Positions 1 through 8,975 of a DNA stretch of 38,955 nt are shown here, piece after piece. The stretch is from the IMG/VR virus record IMGVR_UViG_3300033148_003169, positions 1-38,955 of that record. One strand, 5' to 3'. The notes under the pieces are model-generated. The model was not told the DNA's origin and made no database searches. It saw only the letters and a program-made list of their open reading frames with translations. The DNA is from a virus. Within the stretch, counting starts at the first letter, position 1, and every line of letters starts with the position of its first letter. The position numbers and the translations under genes were made by a program.

Positions 1-39
1 CTAACGGAGGAAACAGCAGATCAGGATATGTCTTTTCCT
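1..39. repeat. Terminal direct repeat, left copy (circular overlap)
   Basis: These 39 bases are identical to the last 39 bases of the window. The repeat lies inside a coding sequence whose frame is continuous across the join. It is therefore best read as the overlap of a circular assembly and not as a biological terminal repeat. Removing one copy gives a circle of 38,916 bp. Confidence 0.93.
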
Positions 40-477
40 GATAGGCAGATAATAGGATATACAGGTCAAAGTTATACAAAAGCTAAGGATGTTATACAAC
101 AATTGCCCCTCGCTCCTTATGAGAGGATAGTTCCTGCTTCTGTTGCCGAATTTATAAAATATGGTGCCAATACTTGGTTCTCTGTAAAAGTAGCAAAAAA
201 TAATGAACTTTATGATTTGGCTATGAAATATGGATTAAGCAAAGAAGAATGGGAAGAATTAATATCCGGTATGGCTGCCGATAGAAGAATAGGCAGAACT
301 CATTTAACCATTAAACATAAAGGAAAGCGAGGATATTGGGGAAAGTGTTTGCCTAAAGATGCAAAAGCACTTTTGGAATTTGCTAAAAAATTAAATATTG
401 ATATGCCAGTTTTAAAAGCGACTAATAAATATAATGATGAGTTGCTTGATAAACAAAATTTTAAAAAATATATATGA
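1..477 (+). CDS. Nucleotide-sugar (UDP-glucose-type) dehydrogenase, C-terminal part; starts at 38587 across the junction
   Basis: This is the continuation of the gene that begins at 38587; the whole protein is 268 residues. This part holds the end of the NAD domain (PEFLTEETA, shared with the right end) and the central helical domain. The expected catalytic residues of the UDP-glucose 6-dehydrogenase family are visible: Lys163 and Asn167 in EFIKYGAN, and Cys226 in GKCLPKD. Such enzymes oxidise the C6 hydroxyl of a UDP- or GDP-sugar to a carboxylate with two NAD+. The usual C-terminal UDP-binding domain is missing, because the protein ends about 40 residues after the cysteine. The ATG at 28 is internal. 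The stop overlaps the next start (ATGA), so the genes are probably translationally coupled. Confidence 0.88.
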   Translation, partial: LTEETADQDMSFPDRQIIGYTGQSYTKAKDVIQQLPLAPYERIVPASVAEFIKYGANTWFSVKVAKNNELYDLAMKYGLSKEEWEELISGMAADRRIGRTHLTIKHKGKRGYWGKCLPKDAKALLEFAKKLNIDMPVLKATNKYNDELLDKQNFKKYI

Positions 478-1106
478 ACCTAGATAAAATAAATATCAAA
501 GAACATTTTACTGATGAGGAATGGAATGAGAAAGAAAGAAAAAGAGAAAAACTATACAAGAATATGGCCAAGATAATGAATAAAAGAAAATTGCCTTTTA
601 TGGAATTAGAAGAGATTGAAGCTTTTAAAAATGTATTGTTAAATATAGGAGATTATTTAAATATATTAGAATGGGGATCAGGATATAGTACAAAATATTT
701 TTCTGATTTACTTGACATTGGATCTGTAAAATTTAAATGGGATTCATTAGAAATTGATGTTAGATGGTATGTTGAGGTTTTAAAACTTGATTTAAGTCCT
801 AATGTAAAAGTTCATTTATTTGATGAAGAAATAATGAGAGTAGATGATCGTAGGGCATTAAGAAGATTTCAAATGAATGAATATGTTAAATTTCCAAGCC
901 GACTTGGTAAGAGATTTGACATTATTTTTATAGATGGATCAAAAAGAAATAGATGCTTAGAAGAAGCAATTGATTTATTGAAACCTAATGGCGTTGTATT
1001 ATTACATGATGCTCAAAGAGAATATTATAAAGAGGGAATGGATTTATATAACGGAAAATTTTTAGCAAAAACTTTATGGATAGGAAAATCAAAAAAGTTC
1101 CAATAA
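474..1106 (+). CDS. Class I SAM-dependent methyltransferase (TylF/Methyltransf_24-like)
   Basis: A 210-residue protein. After a basic helical N-terminus it has a Rossmann-type methyltransferase core. ILEWGSGYST near residue 63 is motif I, and FDIIFIDGS followed by LLKPNGVVLLHDA is the acidic strand and the post-motif loop. Proteins of this type methylate small molecules or sugars using S-adenosylmethionine. The start overlaps the dehydrogenase stop (ATGA), and the 3' end overlaps the next glycosyltransferase by 31 nt. It therefore belongs to the glycan operon, and a sugar hydroxyl or nucleotide sugar is the likely acceptor. The acceptor itself cannot be read from sequence. Confidence 0.75.
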   Translation: MNLDKINIKEHFTDEEWNEKERKREKLYKNMAKIMNKRKLPFMELEEIEAFKNVLLNIGDYLNILEWGSGYSTKYFSDLLDIGSVKFKWDSLEIDVRWYVEVLKLDLSPNVKVHLFDEEIMRVDDRRALRRFQMNEYVKFPSRLGKRFDIIFIDGSKRNRCLEEAIDLLKPNGVVLLHDAQREYYKEGMDLYNGKFLAKTLWIGKSKKFQ

Positions 1107-1699
1107 TAATGACTTGCAACTATGCAAGATCGGAATTGGTGGAACAATCAATGAAATCAATTAATAATAATACCGAATATCCTAATGATTTAATATATAC
1201 AGAAGATTATAACAGGGGATCTAATAAATTAAATTATTTGGTATTAAGAAATGAATTGGTTAAGGATATTTATTTTGAATGGGATTATATAGTTTTTATT
1301 GATGATGATATTTATGTCAGAAAAGGTTGGCTAAAACACATGATAGAAGTTTATAATGATAATGAAGATGTTTATATATTAGCAGGAACAAGATGGCCGG
1401 GCCATAAAATAACAGAGATAAGAGAAGATATATCTATTAGTGAAGAGTTTGGGGGAGGTTGCCTATTAATGTCAAAAGATATTTGGAATAAAGTTGGACC
1501 TTTTGCAATTAAAAAAGAAAAGACAATTATATTATGGGAAAAGGTACATAGATTAGGTGGTAAAATTGCAACATTGAATGATGAATCGTTTGTTATTCAT
1601 TGTGGAGTTAAAAGTATTATAAATTCAAAGGGTCGTTCTAAATTAATGGTTGATCATATTAAAGGTATTGCTAAAAAATATGGCGCAAAAACTAATTAA
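1076..1699 (+). CDS. Family-2-like glycosyltransferase (GT-A fold)
   Basis: A 207-residue soluble protein. An N-terminal strand (KVPIIMTCNYAR) is followed by the metal- and nucleotide-binding motif FIDDDIYVRKGWL near residues 74-86, the DxD signature of GT-A transferases. A later GGGCLLMSKDIW segment fits the acceptor-side region of GT2 enzymes. It probably adds one sugar from a nucleotide-sugar donor to the growing glycan. I kept the ATG at 1076, although it overlaps the methyltransferase by 31 nt, because it retains the first beta strand. ATG 1109 would cut that strand. No membrane segment is present, and at about 200 residues it is short for the family. Confidence 0.75.
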   Translation: MDRKIKKVPIIMTCNYARSELVEQSMKSINNNTEYPNDLIYTEDYNRGSNKLNYLVLRNELVKDIYFEWDYIVFIDDDIYVRKGWLKHMIEVYNDNEDVYILAGTRWPGHKITEIREDISISEEFGGGCLLMSKDIWNKVGPFAIKKEKTIILWEKVHRLGGKIATLNDESFVIHCGVKSIINSKGRSKLMVDHIKGIAKKYGAKTN

Positions 1700-2592
1700 T
1701 GAAAATAGCATATATTACAAAAAAATATCTTTATTCCGAATTATTAATAAATGGATTAAGAGATAGAAATTATAAAGTAGATCATTTCGTTCATTTTAAA
1801 GATGTGCCGAATACTGATAATTACGATGTACTATTTTTAGAGTCTATTGGGATTGAATCAATGATAGCGAGCAATCACGGCCATAAGAATTTAATTATAA
1901 TGACAAGAGGGGTTGGAGTATATCAGGCGAAGATTGGAAGAATGAAATGGCATAATGTCAAATATCTTTTAGCGCTTCAACAGCATCAATTAGATTATTT
2001 CAAGAGAAGGTGGAGTGGTCCTAAGATGCCAGTAAAAACAGGAGTATTGCCGGTTCCAGCCCCGTTAAAACAATTTACATTTAAAAAGGATTTCAGAGAA
2101 AATAACAAGGTGGCACTAGTAGCGAATATAACAGATAGAAAAGGAACTGCAACAATCCCAGATTTTTTACAGGAATATCCTAATTTAGAAATTCATCATT
2201 TGGGACAGGTATGCTTATACGGAAATCCTGTCAGAGAATATGTTAGGTGGAGATTAGAAAGGGATGGAACGGCTGGCAGATATTTTTGGAAAAAGCATAT
2301 ACCTCATGGGGATTTGAATAATTGGCTTGAGGACAAGACATACATCTGGTTGCCGTCAATTAGCGAAGGATTTTGCAGAGCATTGATAGAGGGACATTCA
2401 AAAGGACTGAAGCCTATCATAAAACATTATGCTGGAGCGGAAACGATATGGGATAAAACCTTTTTATATGATAATATAAAAGATGTAAAGAGAATTTTAG
2501 ATCTTCCTTATGAGCCGGAGAGATACAGAAAATATGTGGCCGATAAATACAGCGTAGAAAAAGTAATTGATATTCTTATAAAATATTTATGA
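1699..2592 (+). CDS. GT4-like glycosyltransferase (GT-B fold)
   Basis: A 297-residue protein that starts on the last base of the preceding stop. The C-terminal half looks like a GT-B donor domain. VALVANITDRKGT near residue 135 is the start of the second Rossmann domain, and YIWLPSISEGFCRALIEGHSKGLKPI near residues 215-240 matches the EX7E region of retaining GT4 enzymes (SEGF, then E). The N-terminal domain is shortened compared with the usual 350-400 residues. It probably transfers a hexose or uronic acid in the cytoplasm. Donor and acceptor are unknown. Confidence 0.75.
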   Translation: MKIAYITKKYLYSELLINGLRDRNYKVDHFVHFKDVPNTDNYDVLFLESIGIESMIASNHGHKNLIIMTRGVGVYQAKIGRMKWHNVKYLLALQQHQLDYFKRRWSGPKMPVKTGVLPVPAPLKQFTFKKDFRENNKVALVANITDRKGTATIPDFLQEYPNLEIHHLGQVCLYGNPVREYVRWRLERDGTAGRYFWKKHIPHGDLNNWLEDKTYIWLPSISEGFCRALIEGHSKGLKPIIKHYAGAETIWDKTFLYDNIKDVKRILDLPYEPERYRKYVADKYSVEKVIDILIKYL

Positions 2593-3704
2593 TATATAAT
2601 TTTAATACTATAATACCCGACAATTTCAAATTGCCGACAGAGCAATTTAAAGGAAGGGGGAAACATTGTTTTGTTTTTCGTGAACATAATTTAAACGAGA
2701 AATTTGGATTAAATAATAAAAAAACATTATTAAAAGTTTTTCATCTTGATGAACTAAAAGAAGACACTGATATAAATAAAATAAAATGGGGAGATGATCC
2801 TAAAGGAGATAATCCGAGATTGAATACAACTATAATGGAAGCGACAAAAATTCAAAATATATGCTATTTTGAATATGTTGCACCAAAAGTCTATGCTTTA
2901 GTTATAGTTCAATGGCTGGGAAAAAAATATATAGCCCAACTTATAGATGATCTTGGAGCAGATTTTAAGGAAAATCACACAGATTCATATTCTGTTTATG
3001 AGAGAGTAAAAGAACTTGGCCATAAATATGGATTTACAAATGATAAAGATGATGTTTCAAAATGGGATGTGCTTCAAGATAAACTTATAGATTTTCAAAC
3101 ATTTTGGTTTACAGAAGAACATAATAAAAAAATAGTAGAGATTTATAAAGATAAGACAAGATGGGGAAAGATATATTATCAGGAATCTCCTGTATTGGGA
3201 TTAAGTGGTGGACCAAGAAATATGGAGCAGAGAATTAAAGAAATGGAATTAGAAAATATAGATTTCAAAAGTAAGAGGGTTTTAGATATAGGGTGTAGTG
3301 GGGGTGCTTTTGTAAACTATGCTATTGATAAGGGAGCTGTTAGGGCGGTAGGAATTGATTTTAAAGAGGTAGTTCAGGGTGCTAGGTTATCATCAAATGA
3401 AGCGGGATATTTTAATGCTGAATATTATGGAATTGATTTAAGGAATACCAATACAAAGTATCTTCAGGATCTTATAGGAGAAACTGATTTTGATATAGTA
3501 TTCTTTATGTCAATGTTTAGGCATATTCATTTTCCTGATTTTGTTTGGGAATTATGCGGTGATAAAGCTATTGTTGAATGGAACAATTGGAAGAGTGAAT
3601 CAGAAATAAAAGAATTGGTTGGTAAAAAGTTTAATATCAATAAAGAATTAAGAAGTACGGATCATGGCACAGGAAAACCGGTTTGGATCTGTAAAATAAA
3701 ATAA
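2589..3704 (+). CDS. Two-domain protein: uncharacterised N-terminus plus class I methyltransferase
   Basis: A 371-residue protein whose ATG overlaps the preceding stop. The C-terminal half is a clear SAM-dependent methyltransferase, with motif I VLDIGCSGGAFV near residue 231, acidic AVGIDF about 20 residues later, and FDIVFFMSMFRHI as motif II. The first 200 residues are a separate domain that I do not recognise. Its YIAQLIDDLGADF loop resembles small kinase-like or sugar-modifying folds, but no full catalytic set is visible. Being inside the glycan operon, it may couple methylation to a second modification. That is inference. Confidence 0.65.
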   Translation: MIYNFNTIIPDNFKLPTEQFKGRGKHCFVFREHNLNEKFGLNNKKTLLKVFHLDELKEDTDINKIKWGDDPKGDNPRLNTTIMEATKIQNICYFEYVAPKVYALVIVQWLGKKYIAQLIDDLGADFKENHTDSYSVYERVKELGHKYGFTNDKDDVSKWDVLQDKLIDFQTFWFTEEHNKKIVEIYKDKTRWGKIYYQESPVLGLSGGPRNMEQRIKEMELENIDFKSKRVLDIGCSGGAFVNYAIDKGAVRAVGIDFKEVVQGARLSSNEAGYFNAEYYGIDLRNTNTKYLQDLIGETDFDIVFFMSMFRHIHFPDFVWELCGDKAIVEWNNWKSESEIKELVGKKFNINKELRSTDHGTGKPVWICKIK

Positions 3705-3705
3705 T

Positions 3706-5286
3706 ATGAAAAAAATACTTCAAATAATTGATACTCCAAATTGGGCAATTTCAAAATTATCAAATGAAATTGTCAAATATAATCCTAAATATGATTTTAA
3801 AACTATTTTTGTTCATCCAAAGGATCTTGAACATAATGAAGTTGATCTAGGGACTATTAAAAAAGATATAGAATGGGCTGATTTAATTGACTGCCAATAT
3901 TGGAGAACATGCTCACAGCTATTAGAAAAAATACCGGAGATGAAAAATAAGAAAATTATATTAACTCATCATAATGAAAAGAATTTGTTATCTTATGATT
4001 GGAAAGATATTAATTTGCACATAGCAAAGACTAAAATATCTTTTGACAAATTATCTGAAATATATCCTGATAAAGTTGTATTAATATACAATAGCTATAA
4101 TCACGAAATATTTAAATATAATGATGAATATCCACCAGAAAAAAAAGCTGTCGGATACGTTGGAAGAACTGTGCCTTGGAAAGGATTAAAAGAAATAGCA
4201 AAAGCTTGTTATGAATTAAATTATCCATTGATGATAATGGGTAAAATTGATAAACCTAATTATTTTAATGAAATACCTGAAGAACATAAAGATAATATAA
4301 TCTGGGATTATTTAGATTGTTCCGATGATCAAAGACCAAAATTTTACAAAGAGATAACAATTTATGTAGGAAATTCCGGACCCGGAAGAGAAGTCGGCAC
4401 ACTAGGAGTAATTGAAGCTATGGGCTGTGGTGTTCCAGTGGTTAGCACAAGGGCAGGAATAATAAATGATATAGGAGAAGATGAAGTAAATTGTTTGATA
4501 CCAGATTTTGATGATTATGAATCATTAAAAGAAAAAATACAGACTTTGATGCAATCAGTTCCCTTAAGAAGTAGATTAAGAAAGAATGCTTGGAATATGA
4601 TTAAGTCATTTAATAATTATAGAATGGCTAAACAATATTCAATAGAATATAATAAATTATTATTTGACAAATCTGATTTAATTAGCGTGATAATACCTGC
4701 TACAAAAGAGAGAGAGGATTCTGTTTCAAAGATATTATCGGCATTAGAAAATCAGACTTATAAAAATATTGAAGCAATAATTATTTGGGATGATGAGGAA
4801 AAAGAAGATGTTGGTGTAATCGGAGCTGAAAAATTATCTTTTCCTGTTATTCAATTAAAAACAAATCATAAAGGATATAATCTTGCTATGGCTAGAAATA
4901 TAGGGATAATTGAAGCGGAGGGTAAATATATATTATTTTGTGATAGTAGATTATTGCCTGAATCTAATTGTATAAAAGAATTTTTAAATAATAAAAAAGA
5001 TAATTGTTGGTTGTTTGGAAATAAGGGAACAGAAAAAACAACTTTCGTTGAAAACTTTTCATTTATTGAAAGACAATCAATTATTAATGGAGGAATGTTT
5101 AATGAAAGGATTAATGAATATGGTGGAATGTCGCAAGAAGTAAGATCAAGATTTAAAAGTCAAGGATTTGATTTTGAACTTATTACCGAAGCAAAAGCTA
5201 AAGAAATAAAAACGAGTAAACTAAGATCTGATAGACGGGATCAAATATTAAAAATGAAAAATCTATTATGGAAAATAAAGTTATAA
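3706..5286 (+). CDS. Bifunctional glycosyltransferase: GT4 fused to GT2
   Basis: A 526-residue protein with two glycosyltransferase modules. Residues 1 to about 320 form a GT-B unit: AVGYVGRTVPWKGL starts the donor domain and GREVGTLGVIEAMGCGVPVV is the EX7E-like nucleotide-sugar site. From about residue 325, DLISVIIPATKERED begins a GT-A (GT2) unit with ENQTYKNIEAIIIWDD and ARNIGIIEAEGKYILFCDSR. Here CDSR takes the place of the usual DxD, so metal binding may be altered. Two linkages could be made by one polypeptide. It starts 1 nt after the previous stop and overlaps the next gene by 19 nt. Confidence 0.8.
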   Translation: MKKILQIIDTPNWAISKLSNEIVKYNPKYDFKTIFVHPKDLEHNEVDLGTIKKDIEWADLIDCQYWRTCSQLLEKIPEMKNKKIILTHHNEKNLLSYDWKDINLHIAKTKISFDKLSEIYPDKVVLIYNSYNHEIFKYNDEYPPEKKAVGYVGRTVPWKGLKEIAKACYELNYPLMIMGKIDKPNYFNEIPEEHKDNIIWDYLDCSDDQRPKFYKEITIYVGNSGPGREVGTLGVIEAMGCGVPVVSTRAGIINDIGEDEVNCLIPDFDDYESLKEKIQTLMQSVPLRSRLRKNAWNMIKSFNNYRMAKQYSIEYNKLLFDKSDLISVIIPATKEREDSVSKILSALENQTYKNIEAIIIWDDEEKEDVGVIGAEKLSFPVIQLKTNHKGYNLAMARNIGIIEAEGKYILFCDSRLLPESNCIKEFLNNKKDNCWLFGNKGTEKTTFVENFSFIERQSIINGGMFNERINEYGGMSQEVRSRFKSQGFDFELITEAKAKEIKTSKLRSDRRDQILKMKNLLWKIKL

Positions 5287-6251
5287 AAAAATTGAGAGTT
5301 TTTGGTGTACCTTGGCATTTAGGTCATCAATATGAATTATCAAAATTTCCATTTGTTGAATGGTCTTGGTTATTACAATATAAAAGAAAATACTCTAAAT
5401 ATATCAGGACTGATTTTATGAAAAATTGGGTAACTCATTATGAACCAGGTAAATATGATTTAGCTATATTACATCTTGATCAACAATGTATTGATAAAGA
5501 TTTATTAGATAGAGGCAAAGCATCAGTTTATAGGCATTTAAATGAAGTTATAAAAGATATTCCTAAAATAGTGATTCAGCATGGAACACCATATTATCCT
5601 GAAAAATTTACGAAAGAATATATTATATCTGAAACTAAAAAATTGATAGGAGATAATATTATGGTTACTAATTCTAAAACTGCTGCAAAACAATGGGGAT
5701 TTGGAACTCCTATTATACACGGATTAGATCCCAACGAATGGTATGATTTAATAAAAGAACCGAGAATTATTACTGTTATCAGTCCGGCCGGTCTAGATAA
5801 ATATTATGATAGAATATTATTGAGATCAGTCAGAGAATATTTAGAGGAACAAAGTATAATGATGTGTCATATTACCGTTGATGTAAGAATGCGCGATTGG
5901 GATGATTATAGAAAATTATTAGGATCAAGTTTAATTTATTTTAATCCTACAAGAGAATCACCAATGCCAAGATCAAGAACAGAAGCAATGTTATCAGGAT
6001 GTTGCGTTATAACTACACCGCATCAAGATGCAGATACATTTATTGAAGATGGAGTTAATGGATTGATATGCAAAAGAAATCCGGAGCACATTATTAGATT
6101 AATTAATTGGTGTCTTAATAATTATGATGAGGCATTAGAAATTGGTAAAAGGGGAAAAGAGACTGCTAAAAAAATATTCTCAATGGAAAGATATCAAAAA
6201 GATTGGGAGAATTTAATGCGTCAAGTTATTAAAGATTATAATAATAAATAA
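5268..6251 (+). CDS. GT4-like glycosyltransferase
   Basis: A 327-residue GT-B protein. The N-terminal domain carries IVIQHGTPYYPE (an acceptor-side loop) and MVTNSKTAAKQWG. The donor domain has YFNPTRESPMPRSRTEAMLSGCCVITT, in which RES...E follows the EX7E pattern of GT4 enzymes, then DTFIEDGVNGLICKRNPE, a typical C-terminal GT4 segment. It overlaps the GT4-GT2 fusion by 19 nt and is 1 nt from the next gene. It is probably cytoplasmic and acts on the same glycan; specificity is unknown. Confidence 0.8.
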   Translation: MENKVIKKLRVFGVPWHLGHQYELSKFPFVEWSWLLQYKRKYSKYIRTDFMKNWVTHYEPGKYDLAILHLDQQCIDKDLLDRGKASVYRHLNEVIKDIPKIVIQHGTPYYPEKFTKEYIISETKKLIGDNIMVTNSKTAAKQWGFGTPIIHGLDPNEWYDLIKEPRIITVISPAGLDKYYDRILLRSVREYLEEQSIMMCHITVDVRMRDWDDYRKLLGSSLIYFNPTRESPMPRSRTEAMLSGCCVITTPHQDADTFIEDGVNGLICKRNPEHIIRLINWCLNNYDEALEIGKRGKETAKKIFSMERYQKDWENLMRQVIKDYNNK

Positions 6252-6252
6252 T

Positions 6253-7116
6253 ATGAAAACAGCTTTTTTAACTTTTGAACAATATCACGGAAAAAAAGGA
6301 ATCGGATCATCAAGAATAAGATGTCATTGGCTTATTAAACATTGGATGGATGCTGGGAAAGATATTGGAAATGCAGAAGAATTTATAATGGGAAGGAAAT
6401 ATGATTGTATAATATTTCAAAAAGTATACTGGCCGGAATACGCAAAAGAATTTAAGGGCATAAAGATACTTGATTTATGTGATCCCGATTGGTTTCAATG
6501 GCAATATAAAGTCAAAGAAATGATAGAAGAATGTGATGTTATAACAACATCTACGAAAGAACTAGCAGAAGCAGTAGCAAAATTTACTGACAAACCCGTT
6601 CATTATGTAGCAGACAGAGTTGATTTTGATCAGATTAAAAAAATAAAAGAACATAAAGGAAATGCTAAAAGTGTTGTTTGGTATGGTTATAATCAGAATT
6701 TTCCAAGATTAATGGAAGCTATATCGGCATTAAAAAAAATGAAATTAAATTTGATAGTAATAGCGAATAAACCATTTTTGTTATCAGGATTGAGTGATGT
6801 TATTCAATTGACAAACTATCCTTTTAATGAAGAAACTGTTAATGATGATATTCAGAAAGCTGATATTGTTATAAACCCAATTTCAAACGAGGCCCATTGG
6901 AAATATAAATCAAATAATAAAACTGTTATAGCTTGGGCGCTTGGAATGCCAGTTGCCAAAAACGATCAGGAGCTTAAAATATTTTTGACAGAAGATGGTA
7001 GAAAGAAAGAAGTGGAAAAAAGATTAAAAGAAGTAAAAGAAAATTACGATGTTAAGAAATCGGTTATAGAATTAAAAAATATAATTATTAAATTGTCAAC
7101 AAGTAAAAACTTATAA
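6253..7116 (+). CDS. GT-B-type glycosyltransferase, divergent
   Basis: A 287-residue protein. The N-terminus MKTAFLTFEQYHGKKGIGSSRIRCHWLIKHW fits the glycine-rich acceptor loop of GT-B enzymes. KSVVWYGYNQNFPRL near residue 138 begins the donor domain, and ADIVINPISNEAHWKYKSNNKT replaces the usual EX7E region with a lysine- and asparagine-rich version. AWALGMPVA follows. The core catalytic glutamates are not obvious, so activity is less certain than for its neighbours. It is the last gene of the glycan operon and lies 6 nt before the small terminase gene, with no terminator between. Confidence 0.65.
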   Translation: MKTAFLTFEQYHGKKGIGSSRIRCHWLIKHWMDAGKDIGNAEEFIMGRKYDCIIFQKVYWPEYAKEFKGIKILDLCDPDWFQWQYKVKEMIEECDVITTSTKELAEAVAKFTDKPVHYVADRVDFDQIKKIKEHKGNAKSVVWYGYNQNFPRLMEAISALKKMKLNLIVIANKPFLLSGLSDVIQLTNYPFNEETVNDDIQKADIVINPISNEAHWKYKSNNKTVIAWALGMPVAKNDQELKIFLTEDGRKKEVEKRLKEVKENYDVKKSVIELKNIIIKLSTSKNL

Positions 7117-7122
7117 AGACAA

Positions 7123-7542
7123 ATGAAGAGAAAACAATTAATATTAGAACAAGAAATTAAAGCTATTGAAATGAGATTTAAAGGAGTGCCAATGAAAGAA
7201 ATAGCAAAAATTGTTGGCGTAGCTTATCCTACTGTTAGGGGTTGGTTTATGAGAGGTGGAAGATTACATGAACATTATATGAATTATCTTAAAGATCAGC
7301 AAGATCTTAGATTAGAAGAATCAAAGAAAATTCTTAGAATGAATTTAAAAAATGCTACTGTTGTACTTGCTAATTCTTTGAAATCATTAGATGAAAAAAT
7401 AAAATTAGCAGCCGCTAAAGAAATAATAAATAGAGAACTTGGAGAACCTATTAAGAGGATAACTGATGAGACAGATGATGTAGTATCAAGGATATTAAAA
7501 GAAGTCGGAGTATTAAAAGATGATGACAAAAGAAAAATTTGA
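7123..7542 (+). CDS. terS: Terminase small subunit
   Basis: A 139-residue protein. Residues 8-45 form a helix-turn-helix (EIKAIEMRFKGVPMKEIAKIVGVAYPTVRGWFMRG), as in small terminases and other DNA-recognition subunits. The rest is helical, with a central oligomerisation-like region (LANSLKSLDEKIKLAAAKEIINRELG) common in this family, and a charged C-terminus that could touch the large subunit. It recognises phage DNA and starts packaging. The large subunit overlaps its end by 23 nt, the classic terS-terL order. The call rests on HTH plus context. Confidence 0.8.
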   Translation: MKRKQLILEQEIKAIEMRFKGVPMKEIAKIVGVAYPTVRGWFMRGGRLHEHYMNYLKDQQDLRLEESKKILRMNLKNATVVLANSLKSLDEKIKLAAAKEIINRELGEPIKRITDETDDVVSRILKEVGVLKDDDKRKI

Positions 7543-8971
7543 AAAAATACTCAGAATATTTTACGCATTTCAAAAAGAACATCACGGAATTAAATACTAC
7601 CCATTTCAAAAAGATATAATAGAAAATCTTTTGAGGGTAGTATTTTTTAGAACTGGTGAGAATTTATATTTTGAAGTTAGTAGACAGGCTGGAAAGACAG
7701 AAGCGCTTGTATCATCAGTTGAATTCTTAATGATATTTTATCCAAAAATAATGGGTGATATTATTAGGATAGGTATATTTGCGCCACAGAAAGAACAAAC
7801 TAAAACCGATTTTGACAGATTAAAATATAAATTAGAAATCGGAAATCTTGTTGGATTTAAAGAGATAGTTGATCCAAGTGAATCAAATGCTGTTACTTTA
7901 CAAATTAGTAATGGATCATATTGTTATACATTTCCATTAACAAAAACTTCAAAAATAGAATCAAAAACATTGGATCTTATTATTTATGAAGAGGGAAATA
8001 GTATTGATGATATTCAGAAAAAAAAGAAGTCGGATCCAATGGGAACAACTACAAATGCTTCAATGATTAGTGTTGGCGTGGCCGGGACACAAATAAATTA
8101 CTTTTATAAAGCAATACAGAAAGGAGAGAATGTTTGGAGTTTTCCACAGGCAGAAGTTGTCAAACAAAAAAGAGAAGCATATAATAAAGATAAAGATGAC
8201 AGTCATTTATATTACGAGAAATTTATTAGAAAACAGATTCAGGATTATGGAAAAAATGATGATGCTTTTCAAACACAGTATGAATTAAAATGGATATTAG
8301 GCATTGGTCAATTTTTAACCAGAGAAGATTTAAACGCCATAAAAGGCAATTTTAATACTTATAAAACAAAGAACGAGGTTACAGTAGGAATTGACACAGC
8401 TAAGAGTCCGGATAAAACTATTATAACTGCTAAAGACACAGAAGATAAAAAACTCTGTGGTTGGCTTGAGCTAAAAGGAGAAAATTACGAGGACCAGTAT
8501 TATATAATAGAGAAATGGTTGAATAAAAGATATCCTAATACTGTAATGATAGCTATTGATTCAACAGGTCAAGGAGATTTTATGCCCGATATGTTTGAAA
8601 ATCATTCAAACTATCCTATATTAAGAGTAAAGTTTTCTTTACAAAGTAAAGATATAATATATAAAAATCTTTTAATTCAAATAAAAAATAAAGGCACTCA
8701 ATATCCTAACGAAAAAAGCAAGGAAAGAGAACAATTTGAATCAGAATTATTAAATCTTCAGAAAGAATATAAAGGAGAGTTTTTGTCTTGTCATCATCCA
8801 GATGATCCTAAGGCGCATGATGATTATCCTGATTCTTGGGCCTTAGCAGAATATGCGCATAAATATATAATTGAAAATAATCCAGAAATAGATATCATTT
8901 CAACAAAAGAAAAAAAGATATATAAAGAAAAAGAGATTGAAGAAGATGATAATGAAATGATGATAATTTAA
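7520..8971 (+). CDS. terL: Terminase large subunit (packaging ATPase and nuclease)
   Basis: A 483-residue protein with both large-terminase modules. The ATPase has a Walker A variant, SRQAGKT (residues 54-60), and Walker B DLIIYEE with Glu157/Glu158. The RNase H-like nuclease has VGIDTAKSPD (Asp293), MIAIDSTGQGD (Asp348) and AHDDYPDSWALAEY (Asp435-439) as metal ligands. It translocates DNA into the prohead and cuts the concatemer. Length is normal. It starts inside the small-subunit gene and ends 4 nt before the portal gene. Confidence 0.95.
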   Translation: MMTKEKFEKILRIFYAFQKEHHGIKYYPFQKDIIENLLRVVFFRTGENLYFEVSRQAGKTEALVSSVEFLMIFYPKIMGDIIRIGIFAPQKEQTKTDFDRLKYKLEIGNLVGFKEIVDPSESNAVTLQISNGSYCYTFPLTKTSKIESKTLDLIIYEEGNSIDDIQKKKKSDPMGTTTNASMISVGVAGTQINYFYKAIQKGENVWSFPQAEVVKQKREAYNKDKDDSHLYYEKFIRKQIQDYGKNDDAFQTQYELKWILGIGQFLTREDLNAIKGNFNTYKTKNEVTVGIDTAKSPDKTIITAKDTEDKKLCGWLELKGENYEDQYYIIEKWLNKRYPNTVMIAIDSTGQGDFMPDMFENHSNYPILRVKFSLQSKDIIYKNLLIQIKNKGTQYPNEKSKEREQFESELLNLQKEYKGEFLSCHHPDDPKAHDDYPDSWALAEYAHKYIIENNPEIDIISTKEKKIYKEKEIEEDDNEMMII

Positions 8972-8975
8972 AAAT

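Noticed and set aside
28-477. A standalone 149-residue gene starting at ATG 28
   Set aside because: The frame is open to position 1 and continues in phase from the right end (38587), with NAD-domain motifs there. The ATG is internal to the dehydrogenase.
5538-5720. Minus-strand ORFs throughout the glycosyltransferase, capsid and tail genes
   Set aside because: They overlap longer plus-strand genes with clear domains and have no protein-like sequence. They arise because AT-rich codons read as stop-free on the other strand.
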